Positions 8,619 to 17,947 of a DNA stretch of 64,000 bases are shown one piece after another. The stretch is from Hyphomicrobiales bacterium (GTDB lineage: Bacteria > Pseudomonadota > Alphaproteobacteria > Rhizobiales > Xanthobacteraceae), in NCBI GenBank assembly GCA_021730985.1, contig JAKFYI010000025.1, positions 1 through 64,000 on the forward strand, written 5' to 3'. A program made the translations under genes and the position numbers. Positions within the stretch are counted from its first letter, which is position 1, and each line of letters begins with the position of its first letter. The notes under the pieces are model-generated. The model saw only the letters and a program-made list of their open reading frames with translations, did not search any database and was not told the DNA's origin.

Positions 8619-9887
8619 TTAATGCTTGCTGACCGTGGGAGCCGGGCCCGATCCACCGGCAGGCAGACCCTCTTTGAGGATCGACTCGGAGATCGAATTC
8701 GGCAGCGGCTTGGTTTTTTCGATCCAGCCGAGCAGCGGCAGGATGATGATGAAGTGCGCGAAGTAGTAAATCGTGAGGATGCGCGCGGCGATGACGTAGC
8801 CGCCCTCCGCGGGCTTGGCGCCGAGCCAGCCGAGGCCGAGGCACACCAGCACGAATATCCAGAAGAACTGACGGAACAGCGGGCGGTAGTTCGCCGAACG
8901 CACCTTCGAGGTATCGAGCCACGGCAGGAAGGCCAGGATCACGATCGAGCCGCCCAGCGCAACCACGCCCATCAGCTTGTTCGGAATGGCGCGCAGGATC
9001 GCGTAAAACGGCAGATAGTACCATTCCGGCACGATGTGCAGCGGCGTGACCGCAGGATTGGCGGGAATGTAGTTGTCGGCGTGGCCGAGATAGTTCGGCA
9101 TGTAGAACACGAACCAGGCGAACACCACGCAGAAGCACATCATGAAGAACGCATCCTTCACGGTGGCGTAAGGCGTGAACGGCACGGTGTCCTTTGCGGA
9201 CTTGGGCTCGATGCCGGTCGGGTTGTTCTGGCCGACCACATGCAGTGCCCAGACGTGCAGCACCACCAGGCCGACGATCACGAACGGCAGCAGGTAATGC
9301 AGCGAGAAGAATCGCTGCAGGGTCGGATTGCCGACCGAGTAGCCGCCCCACAGCCAAGTCACCACCGATTCACCGACCACCGGGATGGCGGAGAAGAAGT
9401 TGGTGATGACGGTCGCGCCCCAGAAGCTCATCTGGCCCCACGGCAGCGTGTAGCCGAGGAACCCGGTCGCCATCATCAGCAGGTAGAGAATAACGCCGAG
9501 GATCCACAGCACCTCGCGCGGCTCCTTGTAGGAGCCGTAGTACATGCCGCGGAACATGTGGATGTAGACGGCGACGAAGAACATCGATGCGCCGTTGGAA
9601 TGCAGGTACCGCAACAGCCAGCCGTAGTTCACGTCGCGCATGATGTGCTCGACGGAATTGAAAGCCATGTCGGCGTGCGGCGTGTAGTGCATCACCAGGA
9701 TGATGCCGGTGACAATCTGCATACCGAGCAGGAAGGTAAGGATGCCGCCGAACGTCCACCAGTAGTTCAGGTTGCGCGGCGTCGGATACGCGACGAAGGA
9801 GGAATGGATCAGCCCGGCAATCGGAAGCCGGCGCTCCATCCACTTCATGAACGCGTTTTGCGGCTGGTAGGTGGAATGTCCGCTCAT
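8619..9887 (-). CDS. petB: Cytochrome b, bc1 complex
   Basis: The 422-residue polytopic protein shows the cytochrome b landmarks: [20 protein letters not shown] around the quinol-oxidation site, [13 protein letters not shown] carrying the PEWY motif, and paired histidines in helices two and four. It holds both b haems and the quinol/quinone sites in the inner membrane. It sits between the Rieske and cytochrome c1 genes, 26 bases after petA, in the standard order. It ends about ten residues after a soluble GGSGPAP tail, with no continuation into cytochrome c1. Confidence 0.97.
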   Translation of the reverse strand: MSGHSTYQPQNAFMKWMERRLPIAGLIHSSFVAYPTPRNLNYWWTFGGILTFLLGMQIVTGIILVMHYTPHADMAFNSVEHIMRDVNYGWLLRYLHSNGASMFFVAVYIHMFRGMYYGSYKEPREVLWILGVILYLLMMATGFLGYTLPWGQMSFWGATVITNFFSAIPVVGESVVTWLWGGYSVGNPTLQRFFSLHYLLPFVIVGLVVLHVWALHVVGQNNPTGIEPKSAKDTVPFTPYATVKDAFFMMCFCVVFAWFVFYMPNYLGHADNYIPANPAVTPLHIVPEWYYLPFYAILRAIPNKLMGVVALGGSIVILAFLPWLDTSKVRSANYRPLFRQFFWIFVLVCLGLGWLGAKPAEGGYVIAARILTIYYFAHFIIILPLLGWIEKTKPLPNSISESILKEGLPAGGSGPAPTVSKH

Positions 9888-9913
9888 GGTCGAACCTGCA
9901 ATTGGAAACTTCT

Positions 9914-10438
9914 TCAGCCGATCCGGATCTTGCTGTCGGAAACGAACTCGTAGGGCGGCAGCGGCAGATTGGTCGGAGCCGGACCGCTGCGGATACGGCC
10001 TGAGGTGTCATAGACCGAGCCATGGCACGGGCAGAAGTAGCCGTTGTACTGCCCCGAATGCGCGATCGGGATACAGCCCAAGTGGGTGCAGATGCCGATC
10101 AGCACCTGCCACTGCGGCTTGCCTTCCTTGACGCGCTTGTCATCGGGTTGCGGGTCGGGAAGGCTCGCGAGGTTGACGCTGCGCGCCTCCTCAATCTCCT
10201 TCTTGGTGCGGTGGCTGACGAAGATCGGTTTGCCGCGCCAGAACACCTTGATGACCTGGCCCTCGGCGATCGGACCGAGATCGACCTCGATCGGAGCGCC
10301 TGCGGCGATGGTCGAGGCGTCGGGGTTCATCGCTGCGATCAGCGGCACCAGGGCCGCGGCAACACCGACCGCACCCACAGAGGCGGTCGCGATGTAGAGG
10401 AAATCGCGGCGAGTCGGCTCGGCCGAAGTGGTGGTCAC
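9914..10438 (-). CDS. petA: Rieske iron-sulfur subunit, bc1 complex
   Basis: The 174-residue protein has a twin-arginine/anchor N-terminus ([11 protein letters not shown] at 9-19) and the two [2Fe-2S] ligand boxes CTHLGC at 117-122 and CPCHG at 136-140. It takes electrons from quinol and passes them to cytochrome c1. I chose the GTG at 10438, preceded by GAGGG, because it gives the family's usual N-terminus; an ATG at 10489 would add 17 residues with no Tat context. It is first in the petABC operon, so the promoter should lie in the 235-base spacer shared with trmL. Confidence 0.94.
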   Translation of the reverse strand: MTTTSAEPTRRDFLYIATASVGAVGVAAALVPLIAAMNPDASTIAAGAPIEVDLGPIAEGQVIKVFWRGKPIFVSHRTKKEIEEARSVNLASLPDPQPDDKRVKEGKPQWQVLIGICTHLGCIPIAHSGQYNGYFCPCHGSVYDTSGRIRSGPAPTNLPLPPYEFVSDSKIRIG

Positions 10439-10673
10439 GGGCTTACGTCCCTCGTTTGTATCGTCCAGCCCATCCACGCAGCAGGCCATGAACGCGCTTG
10501 CATTCGACGGCGGTGGACGGGCCAGCCGCCCTAGCCCTGGGGAAGGGCAAATGCGGCGATCCGGCGGCGTTTATTGGCACCCTTATAATGAGAGCGCAAG
10601 CCCGGCGCGGCGGCAATGACCAAAGGCCGCACAATTCGTTTGCCGGCCGGGGCTTTCGGTCCATCCTGGGGCC

Positions 10674-11135
10674 ATGCGGCTCGCCCTCTACGAACCCGAT
10701 ATCCCGCAGAACACGGGCACCATCCTGCGCCTGGCGGCCTGCCTGGGATTCGAAGCCCATATCGTCGAACCGACCGGATTCCCTGGCTTCGACCGGGCGT
10801 TGCGCCGCTCCGGCATGGACTACATCGACAAGGTGAGCCTGACGCGGCACATATCCTGGGCAGCTTTCGACGCCTGGCGGAGGGGTCGGGACCTGCGGCT
10901 CGTCCTGTTCACCACCGCAGCCGAGCGCACCTACCTCGACCACCCGTTCCAGCCCAACGACATTCTGCTGTTCGGCCGCGAATCGGCGGGCGTGCCGGCC
11001 GCGGTTCACGAGGCGGCCGACGTCCGGCTCAAAATCCCGATGCGCGAGGGCCTGCGCTCCCTCAACGTGGCGATGTCGGCGGCGATGGCAGCCGGCGAAG
11101 CACTCCGGCAGGCGCGCGGCCAGCGGGGAACCTGA
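10674..11135 (+). CDS. trmL: tRNA (cytidine(34)-2'-O)-methyltransferase
   Basis: TrmL methylates the 2'-O of the wobble base in leucine tRNAs. The 153-residue protein is a minimal SPOUT methyltransferase. It starts with LYEPDIPQNTGTILRLAA and ends with the knot motifs LLFGRESAGVP (about 102-112) and IPMREGLRSLNVAMSAAMA (about 121-139). It is divergent from petA. The upstream spacer contains a TATAAT hexamer at 10584-10589 but no matching -35. Confidence 0.95.
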   Translation: MRLALYEPDIPQNTGTILRLAACLGFEAHIVEPTGFPGFDRALRRSGMDYIDKVSLTRHISWAAFDAWRRGRDLRLVLFTTAAERTYLDHPFQPNDILLFGRESAGVPAAVHEAADVRLKIPMREGLRSLNVAMSAAMAAGEALRQARGQRGT

Positions 11136-11138
11136 CGC

Positions 11139-12719
11139 TCAGCCCTTCACCGGATCGAGTGCCTTCGACCACAGCACATTGTCGTCGATATCCTTGAGCG
11201 CCACCGTCAGCACACCCGTGGAGCCATCGATCGCCACCCGGCCGAAGAACTGCATGCCGTAGCTCGGCCCGTGGTTGATCCTATTGTCCCGCGGCGCGGA
11301 CTTCTCGAACACGACCTGAGGGCCGAACGTAGCGTCCGGCGGGAAGGCGCGTCCGGTGCCGGCGTTCAACGGCCCCGCGACGAACTCCCAGAACGGCTCG
11401 AAGTCCTGGAACGCCGCCTTGTTGGGATCGTAGTAGTGCGCGGCCGCGTAATGCACGTCGGCGGTGATCCAGATCGTGTTTTGGATTTTCTCGCGCTTGA
11501 TAAAGGACAGGATGTCGGCGAGCTCATGCTCGCGGCCGCGCGGCGACCCCCCGTCGCCCTGCGACATCGATTCCTGACCCCACCGGCGATCGCCATCATA
11601 CGTGCGCGGCAAGGACAGCGGCATGTCACAGGCGATCACCTTCCATTCGGCCTTTGAGGACTTCAGCGCCTGCTTCAGCCAGGCGACCTGCGCCGGCGCG
11701 AAGAAATACGCCGTGGGTCCGTAGCCCTCCTCCATGTTCTCGGCGTTCGGCCCGCGATAGCTGCGGGTGTCCAGCATGATGACGTCGAGCAGCGGCCCAT
11801 ACGCCAGCTTTCGGTAGATGCGGTTCACCTCGGCCAGCGTGCTTCGGATCGGCATGTACTCGTGGAACGCCTTGGCGCCGCGGGCCGCCATGACCAGCAT
11901 GTTCTTCTCGGTATAGTTCCGGCGCCGATGCTCGGCACGGGTCAGCGGCTCACCCGGCCACCAGTTGTTGGTCACCTCGTGATCGTCCCATTGCGCGAAC
12001 ACCGGAATCTCCGCGTTCATCGCCAGCACGTTCCTGTCGGTAAGATTGTATTTGTAGTTGCCGCGGTACTCGTCGAGGGTTTCGGCGGGCTTCGACTTGG
12101 CCTCGGCCAGGACATTCTTCCAGACGCTGCCGTCGGCGAGTTTCACCTCGCTCTGCAGCGGTGCGTCGGAGTAGATCGTATCGCCGGAGTGAACGAAGAA
12201 ATCCGGACGGTTCCTGTGCATAGTGCCGAAGCAGCGCAAGCCACCGCGCGCCTCGTCAATGCCCCAGCCCTGGCCGCAGACATCGCCGCCCCATACGAAC
12301 GACACATTGCGCCGGTCCGCCGGCGCAGTGCGGAAGCGCCCGACCGCAGGCTCGCTCAGGATGTGCGGCTGCGAATGGTCCTGGAACCGCACGCGATAGA
12401 AGATGTCCTGGCCGGGCGGCAAGTCGTCGAGCAGCGCCTTGGCGGTGAAATCGCTCTGCGGCAGCGCATCGACGAATACGCCCTGGCGCACGTCGCGGAA
12501 GCTCTCGGTGGTGGCGATCTCGATCTGCATGCGTGCCGGCCGGTCGGTGCGCGCCCAGATGACGCCGCCATCCGGGCCGACGTCGCCGGATTGCACGCCG
12601 TGGGTGATGAGCGGCCGGTCGTTGGCGCGGCTGATATACGGGTGCGCAACGCCCAGCGCAGCGGCCGAGCTCGAAACGGTCAGGAATTTGCGGCGGGTCA
12701 GCATCGGTCGGTTGCGCAT
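11139..12719 (-). CDS. PhoD-like alkaline phosphatase, Tat-exported
   Basis: The 526-residue protein begins with a twin-arginine signal (LTRRKFLTVSSSAAALGVAH), so it is exported folded. A PhoD N-terminal beta domain (about 40-130) is followed by the metallophosphatase domain with GGDVCG near 144, HSGDTIYSD near 177, FAQWDDHEVTNNW near 239 and ITADVHYAAAHYYDP near 425. PhoD enzymes are calcium- and iron-dependent phosphodiesterases/monoesterases of the periplasm that release phosphate. An ATG at 12704 is an equally good start; neither has a clear ribosome site. No Pho box is obvious upstream. Confidence 0.9.
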   Translation of the reverse strand: MRNRPMLTRRKFLTVSSSAAALGVAHPYISRANDRPLITHGVQSGDVGPDGGVIWARTDRPARMQIEIATTESFRDVRQGVFVDALPQSDFTAKALLDDLPPGQDIFYRVRFQDHSQPHILSEPAVGRFRTAPADRRNVSFVWGGDVCGQGWGIDEARGGLRCFGTMHRNRPDFFVHSGDTIYSDAPLQSEVKLADGSVWKNVLAEAKSKPAETLDEYRGNYKYNLTDRNVLAMNAEIPVFAQWDDHEVTNNWWPGEPLTRAEHRRRNYTEKNMLVMAARGAKAFHEYMPIRSTLAEVNRIYRKLAYGPLLDVIMLDTRSYRGPNAENMEEGYGPTAYFFAPAQVAWLKQALKSSKAEWKVIACDMPLSLPRTYDGDRRWGQESMSQGDGGSPRGREHELADILSFIKREKIQNTIWITADVHYAAAHYYDPNKAAFQDFEPFWEFVAGPLNAGTGRAFPPDATFGPQVVFEKSAPRDNRINHGPSYGMQFFGRVAIDGSTGVLTVALKDIDDNVLWSKALDPVKG

Positions 12720-12838
12720 CGGTCCAGTCGCCGGTTATCGGGTTCGGCTCGTTCACCTTTGCGTTCGATCAATGCGGCGTCAACGCGACTGCTGGATGAC
12801 ATGGGACACCCTCAACCCGGCAGACGGATAGTATCCCG

Positions 12839-13825
12839 ATGAATATGATCGCATCCATGGCCTCCCCGCTCCCCGATCCCGATACCCTCGAAGCCAGAAA
12901 GGCCCAGGCCCGCGCCTGGTTCGAGCGGCTGCGCGACGATATTTGCACAGCCCTCGAAGCGGTGGAGGACGCCCTGCCACAAGGCGCGCCGCTGGCCGAG
13001 CGGACGCCCGGCCGGTTCAAGCGCACGCCTTGGCAGCGCACCGACCATTCGGGCGCGCAACCGATCTCGGGTTCACCCGAGATCGGCACTTTAAGTGCCG
13101 GGTCGGCCAAGGCCGGCCCGGCTGGTGGCGGCGGCGTCATGTCGATGATGTCGGGCCGCGTGTTCGAGAAGGTCGGCGTCCATGTCTCGACTGTGCATGG
13201 CGAGTTCGCCCCGGAATTCCGCAGCCAGATCCCCGGCGCCGAGACCGATCCGCGGTTCTGGGCATCGGGCATCTCGCTGATCGCGCACCCGCAGAACCCG
13301 AACGTGCCGGCCGTGCACATGAACACGCGTTTTGTCGTGACGACAAAAGCCTGGTTCGGCGGCGGCGCAGACCTGACGCCATTGCTCGACAAGCGCCGCA
13401 CCCAGGACGACCCGGACACGACGGCTTTCCACGCCGCGATGCAAGGCGCCTGCGATGCGCATCCGAAGGTCGCGCCGTACCAAAAATATAAGACGTGGTG
13501 CGATGAGTACTTCTATCTCAAGCACCGCCAGGAGATGCGCGGCATCGGCGGCATCTTCTACGATTATCTCGAGAGTGACTGGGACGCGGCGTTCGCGTTT
13601 ACGCAGGACGTCGGCCGTGCGTTCCGCAACATCTATCCGGAACTGGCGCAGCGCAACTTCGCCACACCGTGGGGCGACGCCGAGCGCGAGGAGCAACTGG
13701 TGCGGCGCGGCCGCTATGTCGAGTTCAATCTGCTGTACGATCGCGGCACCATCTTCGGCCTGCGCACCGGCGGCAACGTGGATTCGATCCTGTCGTCGAT
13801 GCCGCCGGTCGTAAAGTGGCCGTGA
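12839..13825 (+). CDS. hemF: Oxygen-dependent coproporphyrinogen III oxidase
   Basis: HemF converts coproporphyrinogen III to protoporphyrinogen IX with oxygen in haem synthesis. The 328-residue protein carries the family body: [48 protein letters not shown]. It is longer than most because about 20-25 residues (roughly 72-95) are inserted between WQRTDHSGA and GGGGVMSMM. This insert is encoded by a DNA run of three perfect or near-perfect hairpins at 13061-13121 (annotated separately). The reading frame is intact, so the enzyme is probably still made with a surface loop there. Confidence 0.93.
   Translation: MNMIASMASPLPDPDTLEARKAQARAWFERLRDDICTALEAVEDALPQGAPLAERTPGRFKRTPWQRTDHSGAQPISGSPEIGTLSAGSAKAGPAGGGGVMSMMSGRVFEKVGVHVSTVHGEFAPEFRSQIPGAETDPRFWASGISLIAHPQNPNVPAVHMNTRFVVTTKAWFGGGADLTPLLDKRRTQDDPDTTAFHAAMQGACDAHPKVAPYQKYKTWCDEYFYLKHRQEMRGIGGIFYDYLESDWDAAFAFTQDVGRAFRNIYPELAQRNFATPWGDAEREEQLVRRGRYVEFNLLYDRGTIFGLRTGGNVDSILSSMPPVVKWP
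13061..13121. repeat. Triple-hairpin palindromic element inside hemF
   Basis: Three back-to-back inverted repeats fill 61 bases of coding sequence. First, an 11-bp perfect stem (13061-13071 with 13076-13086, loop TTCA). Second, a 7-bp perfect stem (13085-13091 with 13093-13099, one central T). Third, an 11-bp stem (13098-13108 with 13111-13121, loop AA) containing one T-G pair. Neighbouring hairpins share one or two bases. The element corresponds to the extra residues in HemF and keeps the frame. It looks like a REP- or RPE-type mobile palindrome that inserted in frame. Confidence 0.8.
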
Positions 13826-13877
13826 TACGGCTGTCACAGAAGCCTCCTACGATTTGCGTGTCGATATGGAGGACATC

Positions 13878-14135
13878 ATGAACATCGAAGCCGGCTCCGT
13901 CGTTACCCTGAAGTCCGGGGGACAGGCGATGACCGTAGTTTCCGTGGAGAGCGAAAGCGCCGACTGTCTGTGGTGCGGTGAAGAAGGCGACTTCTTCCGG
14001 CAGACGATCCCGACGATTGCTCTTCAGATCGCAGCGCCAATCCACAATGGCGAAGAGGACGACGAAGAAGACGAGGACGACGAAGACATCGAGGCCGACG
14101 ACGAGGCGATTTCTAGCAAGCGTACCGCTGCGTGA
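13878..14135 (+). CDS. DUF2158 (YodC-like) small protein with acidic tail
   Basis: The 85-residue protein starts GSVVTLKSGGQAMTV at about 5-19, the YodC/DUF2158 core, and has CLWCGEEGDFF near 31-41, a CxxC pair that could bind a metal. The last third is extremely acidic (about 65-80 is almost all D and E). The ATG at 13878 is chosen because GGAGGA lies just upstream; the frame extends 24 bases further. Function is unknown. The CxxC and acidic tail make metal or basic-protein binding conceivable, which is inference only. Confidence 0.75.
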   Translation: MNIEAGSVVTLKSGGQAMTVVSVESESADCLWCGEEGDFFRQTIPTIALQIAAPIHNGEEDDEEDEDDEDIEADDEAISSKRTAA

Positions 14136-14153
14136 TCTGGATCGGCGCGCTCG

Positions 14154-14909
14154 TCAACGCACCAGCGCGCCGATCACCATCACCGCGCCGCCGATCAGCA
14201 CCACGGCATCGAGGATCGCGGTGTGAACCTTCACCGGCAGCCGTTCGACGAACGAACGCGCCAGAAATGCGCCGCTGAAGCCGACCACGCCGATCAGCAG
14301 CCCGAACGCCACGATCTGCGCGGTGACGGCGCCAGCGTAGCCGAAAATAGTCAGCCGCACGATCCCGACTACGATCGAGATCACCGCATCGGTTGCGATC
14401 ACGGCGGCGCCCTGCAAGCCGGCCGACATCAGAATAGAGAGCAGGATCACGCCCGCGCCGACCGTGCCGCCCATCACCGCGCCGTACCCCATCGAGCTGA
14501 ACAGCAGCCCGCCATCGCCCAGCACGGTGGCGCGCCGGCGCATCGCGTAACGCAGCGGCACGGTGAGGATCAGCATGGTGCCGATCAGGATCTGCATCGC
14601 GCGTCCGGTCAGCAGCGTAAAGCCGTAGGCCGAGGCCGCCACGAACGGTATGGCCCCGGCCAGAGAAATCGCCGCCCGCCGCCAATCGACCAGCCGCAGA
14701 AAGGCAAACACGCGCCCGCTGTTGGTCAGCAGGCCGGAGATGGCGATGATCGGCACCACGGGCTCGGGGCCGAGCAGCGGCACCAGCACCAGCGGCATCA
14801 GCGCGCCCGTGCCGTAGCCCGCGACGCCGCCGACAATCGATCCAATCAGCGCAACGACCGCCACCAGCACCAGCTGCAAGATCGAAATGTCGGCAAAGAC
14901 TGCGCTCAT
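14154..14909 (-). CDS. TauE/SafE family membrane transporter
   Basis: The 251-residue protein has seven or eight hydrophobic helices and the internal pseudo-repeat typical of TauE/SafE (GSIVGGVAGYGTGALMPLVL near the N-terminus and SMGYGAVMGGTVGAGVILL near 135). Members export sulfite, sulfoacetate or other small organosulfur or carboxylate anions. The substrate cannot be inferred here. Its 3' end faces the DUF2158 gene with 18 bases between the stops. Confidence 0.85.
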   Translation of the reverse strand: MSAVFADISILQLVLVAVVALIGSIVGGVAGYGTGALMPLVLVPLLGPEPVVPIIAISGLLTNSGRVFAFLRLVDWRRAAISLAGAIPFVAASAYGFTLLTGRAMQILIGTMLILTVPLRYAMRRRATVLGDGGLLFSSMGYGAVMGGTVGAGVILLSILMSAGLQGAAVIATDAVISIVVGIVRLTIFGYAGAVTAQIVAFGLLIGVVGFSGAFLARSFVERLPVKVHTAILDAVVLIGGAVMVIGALVR

Positions 14910-14973
14910 GTCACGCTGTCATGCGCCCGCCGCGCCCCTGCCCGCAAGCGGGGGAGGACGCCCATAGACACAG

Positions 14974-15465
14974 CTATCGCGCCACCAGATCGGCCGGCGA
15001 GATCAGCACGCCGAACTGCTCGCACCAGATCACCACGCTTGGATATTTCTTCGGATCGACGCCAGAGGGAATGTCGTAGCGCTGGCTGCCCTTGAAGGCG
15101 CGCAGGCGGCCGAGGTCGACGAACATCGCGTCTTTGACATCAGCCTCGCGGCGCACCTTCGCGTTCGGCACCAGATAGACGTGGTACTTCGGCCCCGGCC
15201 CCACCTCGAAGTCGGTCTCCAGAAACACCGCGCGCTCGTAAAGCCCGACCTTGCCTTTGCCCCAGTGCACCGGATCGGACGGGTTGGCGTGGATGAAGCC
15301 GCCGCTCGCAACGGGCGCTGCGCGCTCCGCATCGCTCAATTGCTCGTTCGCCTCGGGCGGCGGAAATACAAATGGAAACAGAAAAAAGCCGAGCGCGACG
15401 CCGAAGCCGGTGCCCAGCGCTGCACCGGTCAGGAAGATGGCCAAGCCGCGCATCAAGCCGCGCAT
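14974..15465 (-). CDS. DM13 domain protein, membrane anchored
   Basis: The 163-residue protein has one N-terminal hydrophobic anchor (about 8-30) and an extracytoplasmic DM13 domain (about 60-160) with YHVYLVPNAKVR and a conserved cysteine in VVIWCEQFGVLISPADL. DM13 domains are thought to carry a redox-active cysteine or cofactor. The ATG at 15465 has GGGAG eight bases upstream; a longer frame to 15642 gives a non-family N-terminus. It is divergent from the outer-membrane gene. Confidence 0.8.
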   Translation of the reverse strand: MRGLMRGLAIFLTGAALGTGFGVALGFFLFPFVFPPPEANEQLSDAERAAPVASGGFIHANPSDPVHWGKGKVGLYERAVFLETDFEVGPGPKYHVYLVPNAKVRREADVKDAMFVDLGRLRAFKGSQRYDIPSGVDPKKYPSVVIWCEQFGVLISPADLVAR

Positions 15466-15683
15466 CAGCGATGCTCCCGCTTCTGGCCCACACCAATTAA
15501 GGCAATGGAACCATGTCGCTTTTTCGCAACACGCCGGGGAATTGGCAATCCGTTTAGGAACTGGAAAGCGTTTGGGCGCTTTTAAAGCCATCGGTCGGGT
15601 GAGCGACCTTTGTTTTGCCACGTCTCGGGCATGAGAAGTCACTCACGGGTTTAGTGCGCAGTGCGTGCGCGTAGGAGGGTAAA

Positions 15684-16388
15684 ATGCGTGGTCTTGCTTT
15701 GCTTTCAGTTGCCGCAACGCTCGCAGTCGGCGTCGCTGCCACCGCCACCGCTGCTGACATGCCGGTGCGGAACTACACCAAGGCGCCGGTCATGGTTCCG
15801 GTCTACAACTGGAACGGCTTCTACATCGGCGCACACGCCGGCTACGGCTGGGGCGACCATGATCGCACCGTGCTCGGCGGCGGCATCACCAACGGCTTCA
15901 ACACCGACGGTGGCTTCGGCGGCGGCCAGGTCGGCTACAACTGGCAGTTCAACAACTTCCTGCTCGGCGTCGAAGCCGACGTCGCCGGCACCGGCATCAC
16001 GGGCCGCGACAGCCCTGCCTTCAACGGCGGCACCGACGACTCGTCCAGGCTAAACTACATTGGCACCGTGCGCGGCCGCGCCGGCATCACCGCCAACCAG
16101 TGGCTTTTCTACGTCACCGGCGGTTACGCCTACGCCGACCTGCGCTGGTCGAACGTCGCTCCGCCGACCGACACCTTCAACGCCAGCGTGGACGGCTGGA
16201 CCATCGGCGGCGGCATCGAGTACGGCTTCCTGCCGAATTGGTCGGTCAAGGGCGAGTATCGCTACACCGATCTCAGTTCGTTCACCCGTGGGGCTCCGGC
16301 CAACGGCGTGTTCCCCTACCGGGTCAGCACGACGCTCAATCAGGTCATGGTCGGCGTGAACTATCGCTTCGGCGGCATCGGCTACTGA
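15684..16388 (+). CDS. Outer-membrane beta-barrel protein (Omp25/Omp31-like porin family)
   Basis: The 234-residue precursor has a signal peptide ending near ATAADMPVR (about residue 24), a proline-rich linker, then WNGFYIGAHAGYGWG, the start of the alphaproteobacterial Omp25/Omp31 barrel. Alternating Gly/aromatic strands run to a C-terminal GVNYRFGGIGY, the barrel-assembly signal. It is an abundant surface protein class tying the outer membrane to the cell envelope. GGAGGG seven bases before the ATG is a strong ribosome site and an efficient terminator follows, so it is a single-gene unit. Confidence 0.92.
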   Translation: MRGLALLSVAATLAVGVAATATAADMPVRNYTKAPVMVPVYNWNGFYIGAHAGYGWGDHDRTVLGGGITNGFNTDGGFGGGQVGYNWQFNNFLLGVEADVAGTGITGRDSPAFNGGTDDSSRLNYIGTVRGRAGITANQWLFYVTGGYAYADLRWSNVAPPTDTFNASVDGWTIGGGIEYGFLPNWSVKGEYRYTDLSSFTRGAPANGVFPYRVSTTLNQVMVGVNYRFGGIGY

Positions 16389-16407
16389 TCGCCTGATCGA
16401 ATAACTG

Positions 16408-16439
16408 AAAGGCCCCGGCTGTGTCGGGGCCTTTTTTTC
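16408..16439 (+). terminator. Rho-independent terminator of the porin gene
   Basis: A perfect 7-bp GGCCCCG/CGGGGCC stem (16411-16417 with 16425-16431), extended by A-T pairs, is followed by seven T residues. It lies 20 bases after the porin stop codon and just before the convergent cca stop. Confidence 0.93.
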
Positions 16440-17684
16440 TTATTTGCCGATGTTTGATACCGCCGCCGCATCGGCGATCGCCGCAATCGCAGCGGCATCA
16501 CTCGGGAAATCGGCTCCGATCCACTGAGCCTCCGCAGCGCGCAACGTCTCCCCCAGCGCCGGGCCCTTCTTGACGCCGCGTTTCATGAAATCGTCCGCCT
16601 TGAGCGGGAACACCGGCGCGGTCCAGCGCTGCGGCAACGTGGCAAGTTCGTGCCAAGCGGCATCCCCAGTGCCCGCCGCAGAGCGCGACCAGGCCAGCAG
16701 CACCCGGTCGGTGAAGCGCTCGGGGCCGAGCCCGTAGAGCAACGCCCGTGCGGCCTTGTCATCGCCCGGCGAAACTCTCCACCAATCCTTAACCATGTAC
16801 GCCAGCCGGTCGTGCTCCGCGTTGGAGAGGCGCAGCCGCTGCCACAGCCGGATCGCGTCCTCGGAAATGCGCGCGCCGAGCGCACCCAGCCGGCGCACCG
16901 GATCGGCTGCCGTTCCGATCTCAGCCTCCACCTTTGTCATATTGGAGAAGCCCGCCAGATCGGGCACGCCGCCAAGCACCCGGATCAGCAGACCTGCCTC
17001 GGTCATCACGGCGGCCGCCGGCACCGCGTGCCTAGCAACGGCAAGCTTGAGCAACTCCATGCGGATGCGTTCGCGCGACAACTGGTCGAGCCCGGCCCGG
17101 CCGGCGATACAGGCCGCGAGACCGTCGGCATCCGGCTCGCCCTCCCCGTAGGCTGCGTGAAAGCGGAAGAAGCGCAGGATGCGCAGATAGTCCTCCGCAA
17201 TCCGGCGGGACGCATCTCCGATGAAGCGCACCCGGCGCGCCTTCAGATCGTCAATTCCGCCGATTGGGTCGTGCACCCGTCCGTCCGGCGACATCGACAG
17301 CGCGTTCATGGTGAAGTCGCGGCGCTCGGCATCGACCGTCCAGTCGCGGCCGAACGCGACCTTGGCATGACGCCCGAACGTCTCGACGTCCTTGCGCAGC
17401 GTGGTCACCTCGAACGAACGGCCCTCCGCAACCACCGTGACAGTGCCGTGCTCGATGCCGGTCGGCACCGCGCGGAAGCCCGCGCCTTGCACGCGCCGCA
17501 CCACCTCGTCCGGCAGCGCCGTGGTCGCGACATCGATCTCGCCGACCTGCTCGCCCATTAGCGCATTGCGCACCGCGCCGCCGACCACGCGGGCTTCCTC
17601 GCCGCCGCGATCGAGCGCAGACAGAAGCTTTGACAGCAGCGGCTCGCGCAGCCATGCGGCCTCCGCGATCCGAACCTCGGTCAC
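16440..17684 (-). CDS. cca: CCA tRNA nucleotidyltransferase
   Basis: The enzyme adds or repairs the CCA end of tRNA. The 414-residue class II nucleotidyltransferase has VVGGAVRNALMG (nucleotidyltransferase loop, about 34-45), EIDVATTALPDEV, the arginine motif RDFTMNALSM and RIAEDYLRILRFFRFHA. The start is a GTG at 17684 that overlaps the upstream DUF6111 stop by GTGA, so translation is coupled. It is last in the operon DUF1285-nudL-DUF6111-cca. The first acidic position of the DxD catalytic pair reads glutamate (E-I-D), a variation to note, though activity is expected. Confidence 0.92.
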   Translation of the reverse strand: MTEVRIAEAAWLREPLLSKLLSALDRGGEEARVVGGAVRNALMGEQVGEIDVATTALPDEVVRRVQGAGFRAVPTGIEHGTVTVVAEGRSFEVTTLRKDVETFGRHAKVAFGRDWTVDAERRDFTMNALSMSPDGRVHDPIGGIDDLKARRVRFIGDASRRIAEDYLRILRFFRFHAAYGEGEPDADGLAACIAGRAGLDQLSRERIRMELLKLAVARHAVPAAAVMTEAGLLIRVLGGVPDLAGFSNMTKVEAEIGTAADPVRRLGALGARISEDAIRLWQRLRLSNAEHDRLAYMVKDWWRVSPGDDKAARALLYGLGPERFTDRVLLAWSRSAAGTGDAAWHELATLPQRWTAPVFPLKADDFMKRGVKKGPALGETLRAAEAQWIGADFPSDAAAIAAIADAAAVSNIGK

Positions 17685-17947
17685 TTGAATTGCCCCGGCA
17701 CGAACGTGCCGTCCTTGTCGATGTGGGCCGGGATGTAGTCCACGCCCGGAGGCGCGCCAGCGAAATGCGACAGGTAGATGAAGCTGCCGATCATCAGCAG
17801 GAACGCCACAATGCCGAGCCCCGCCAGCGTCTTCGGCGGCCAGGAGCTGCGTTCCAGCACCGCCGACTTGGTCGCGAGCAGGAAGATCGCGTAGGCGACG
17901 AACGGCGCCACGAACAACGCAAGCTCGGTGAGGATCGGGCGGATCAT
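17681..17947 (-). CDS. DUF6111-type small membrane protein
   Basis: The 88-residue protein begins MIRPILTELALFVAPFVAYA and has two hydrophobic helices (about 5-25 and 42-60) followed by a short conserved tail ending VPGQFK. The ATG at 17947 overlaps the NUDIX stop by ATGA and its stop overlaps the cca GTG start, so it is translationally coupled on both sides. Function unknown. A longer open frame upstream is the wrong frame of the NUDIX gene. Confidence 0.82.
   Translation of the reverse strand: MIRPILTELALFVAPFVAYAIFLLATKSAVLERSSWPPKTLAGLGIVAFLLMIGSFIYLSHFAGAPPGVDYIPAHIDKDGTFVPGQFK

Noticed and set aside
10584-10589. TATAAT hexamer before trmL
   Set aside because: No acceptable -35 at 16-18 bases, so I do not call a promoter.
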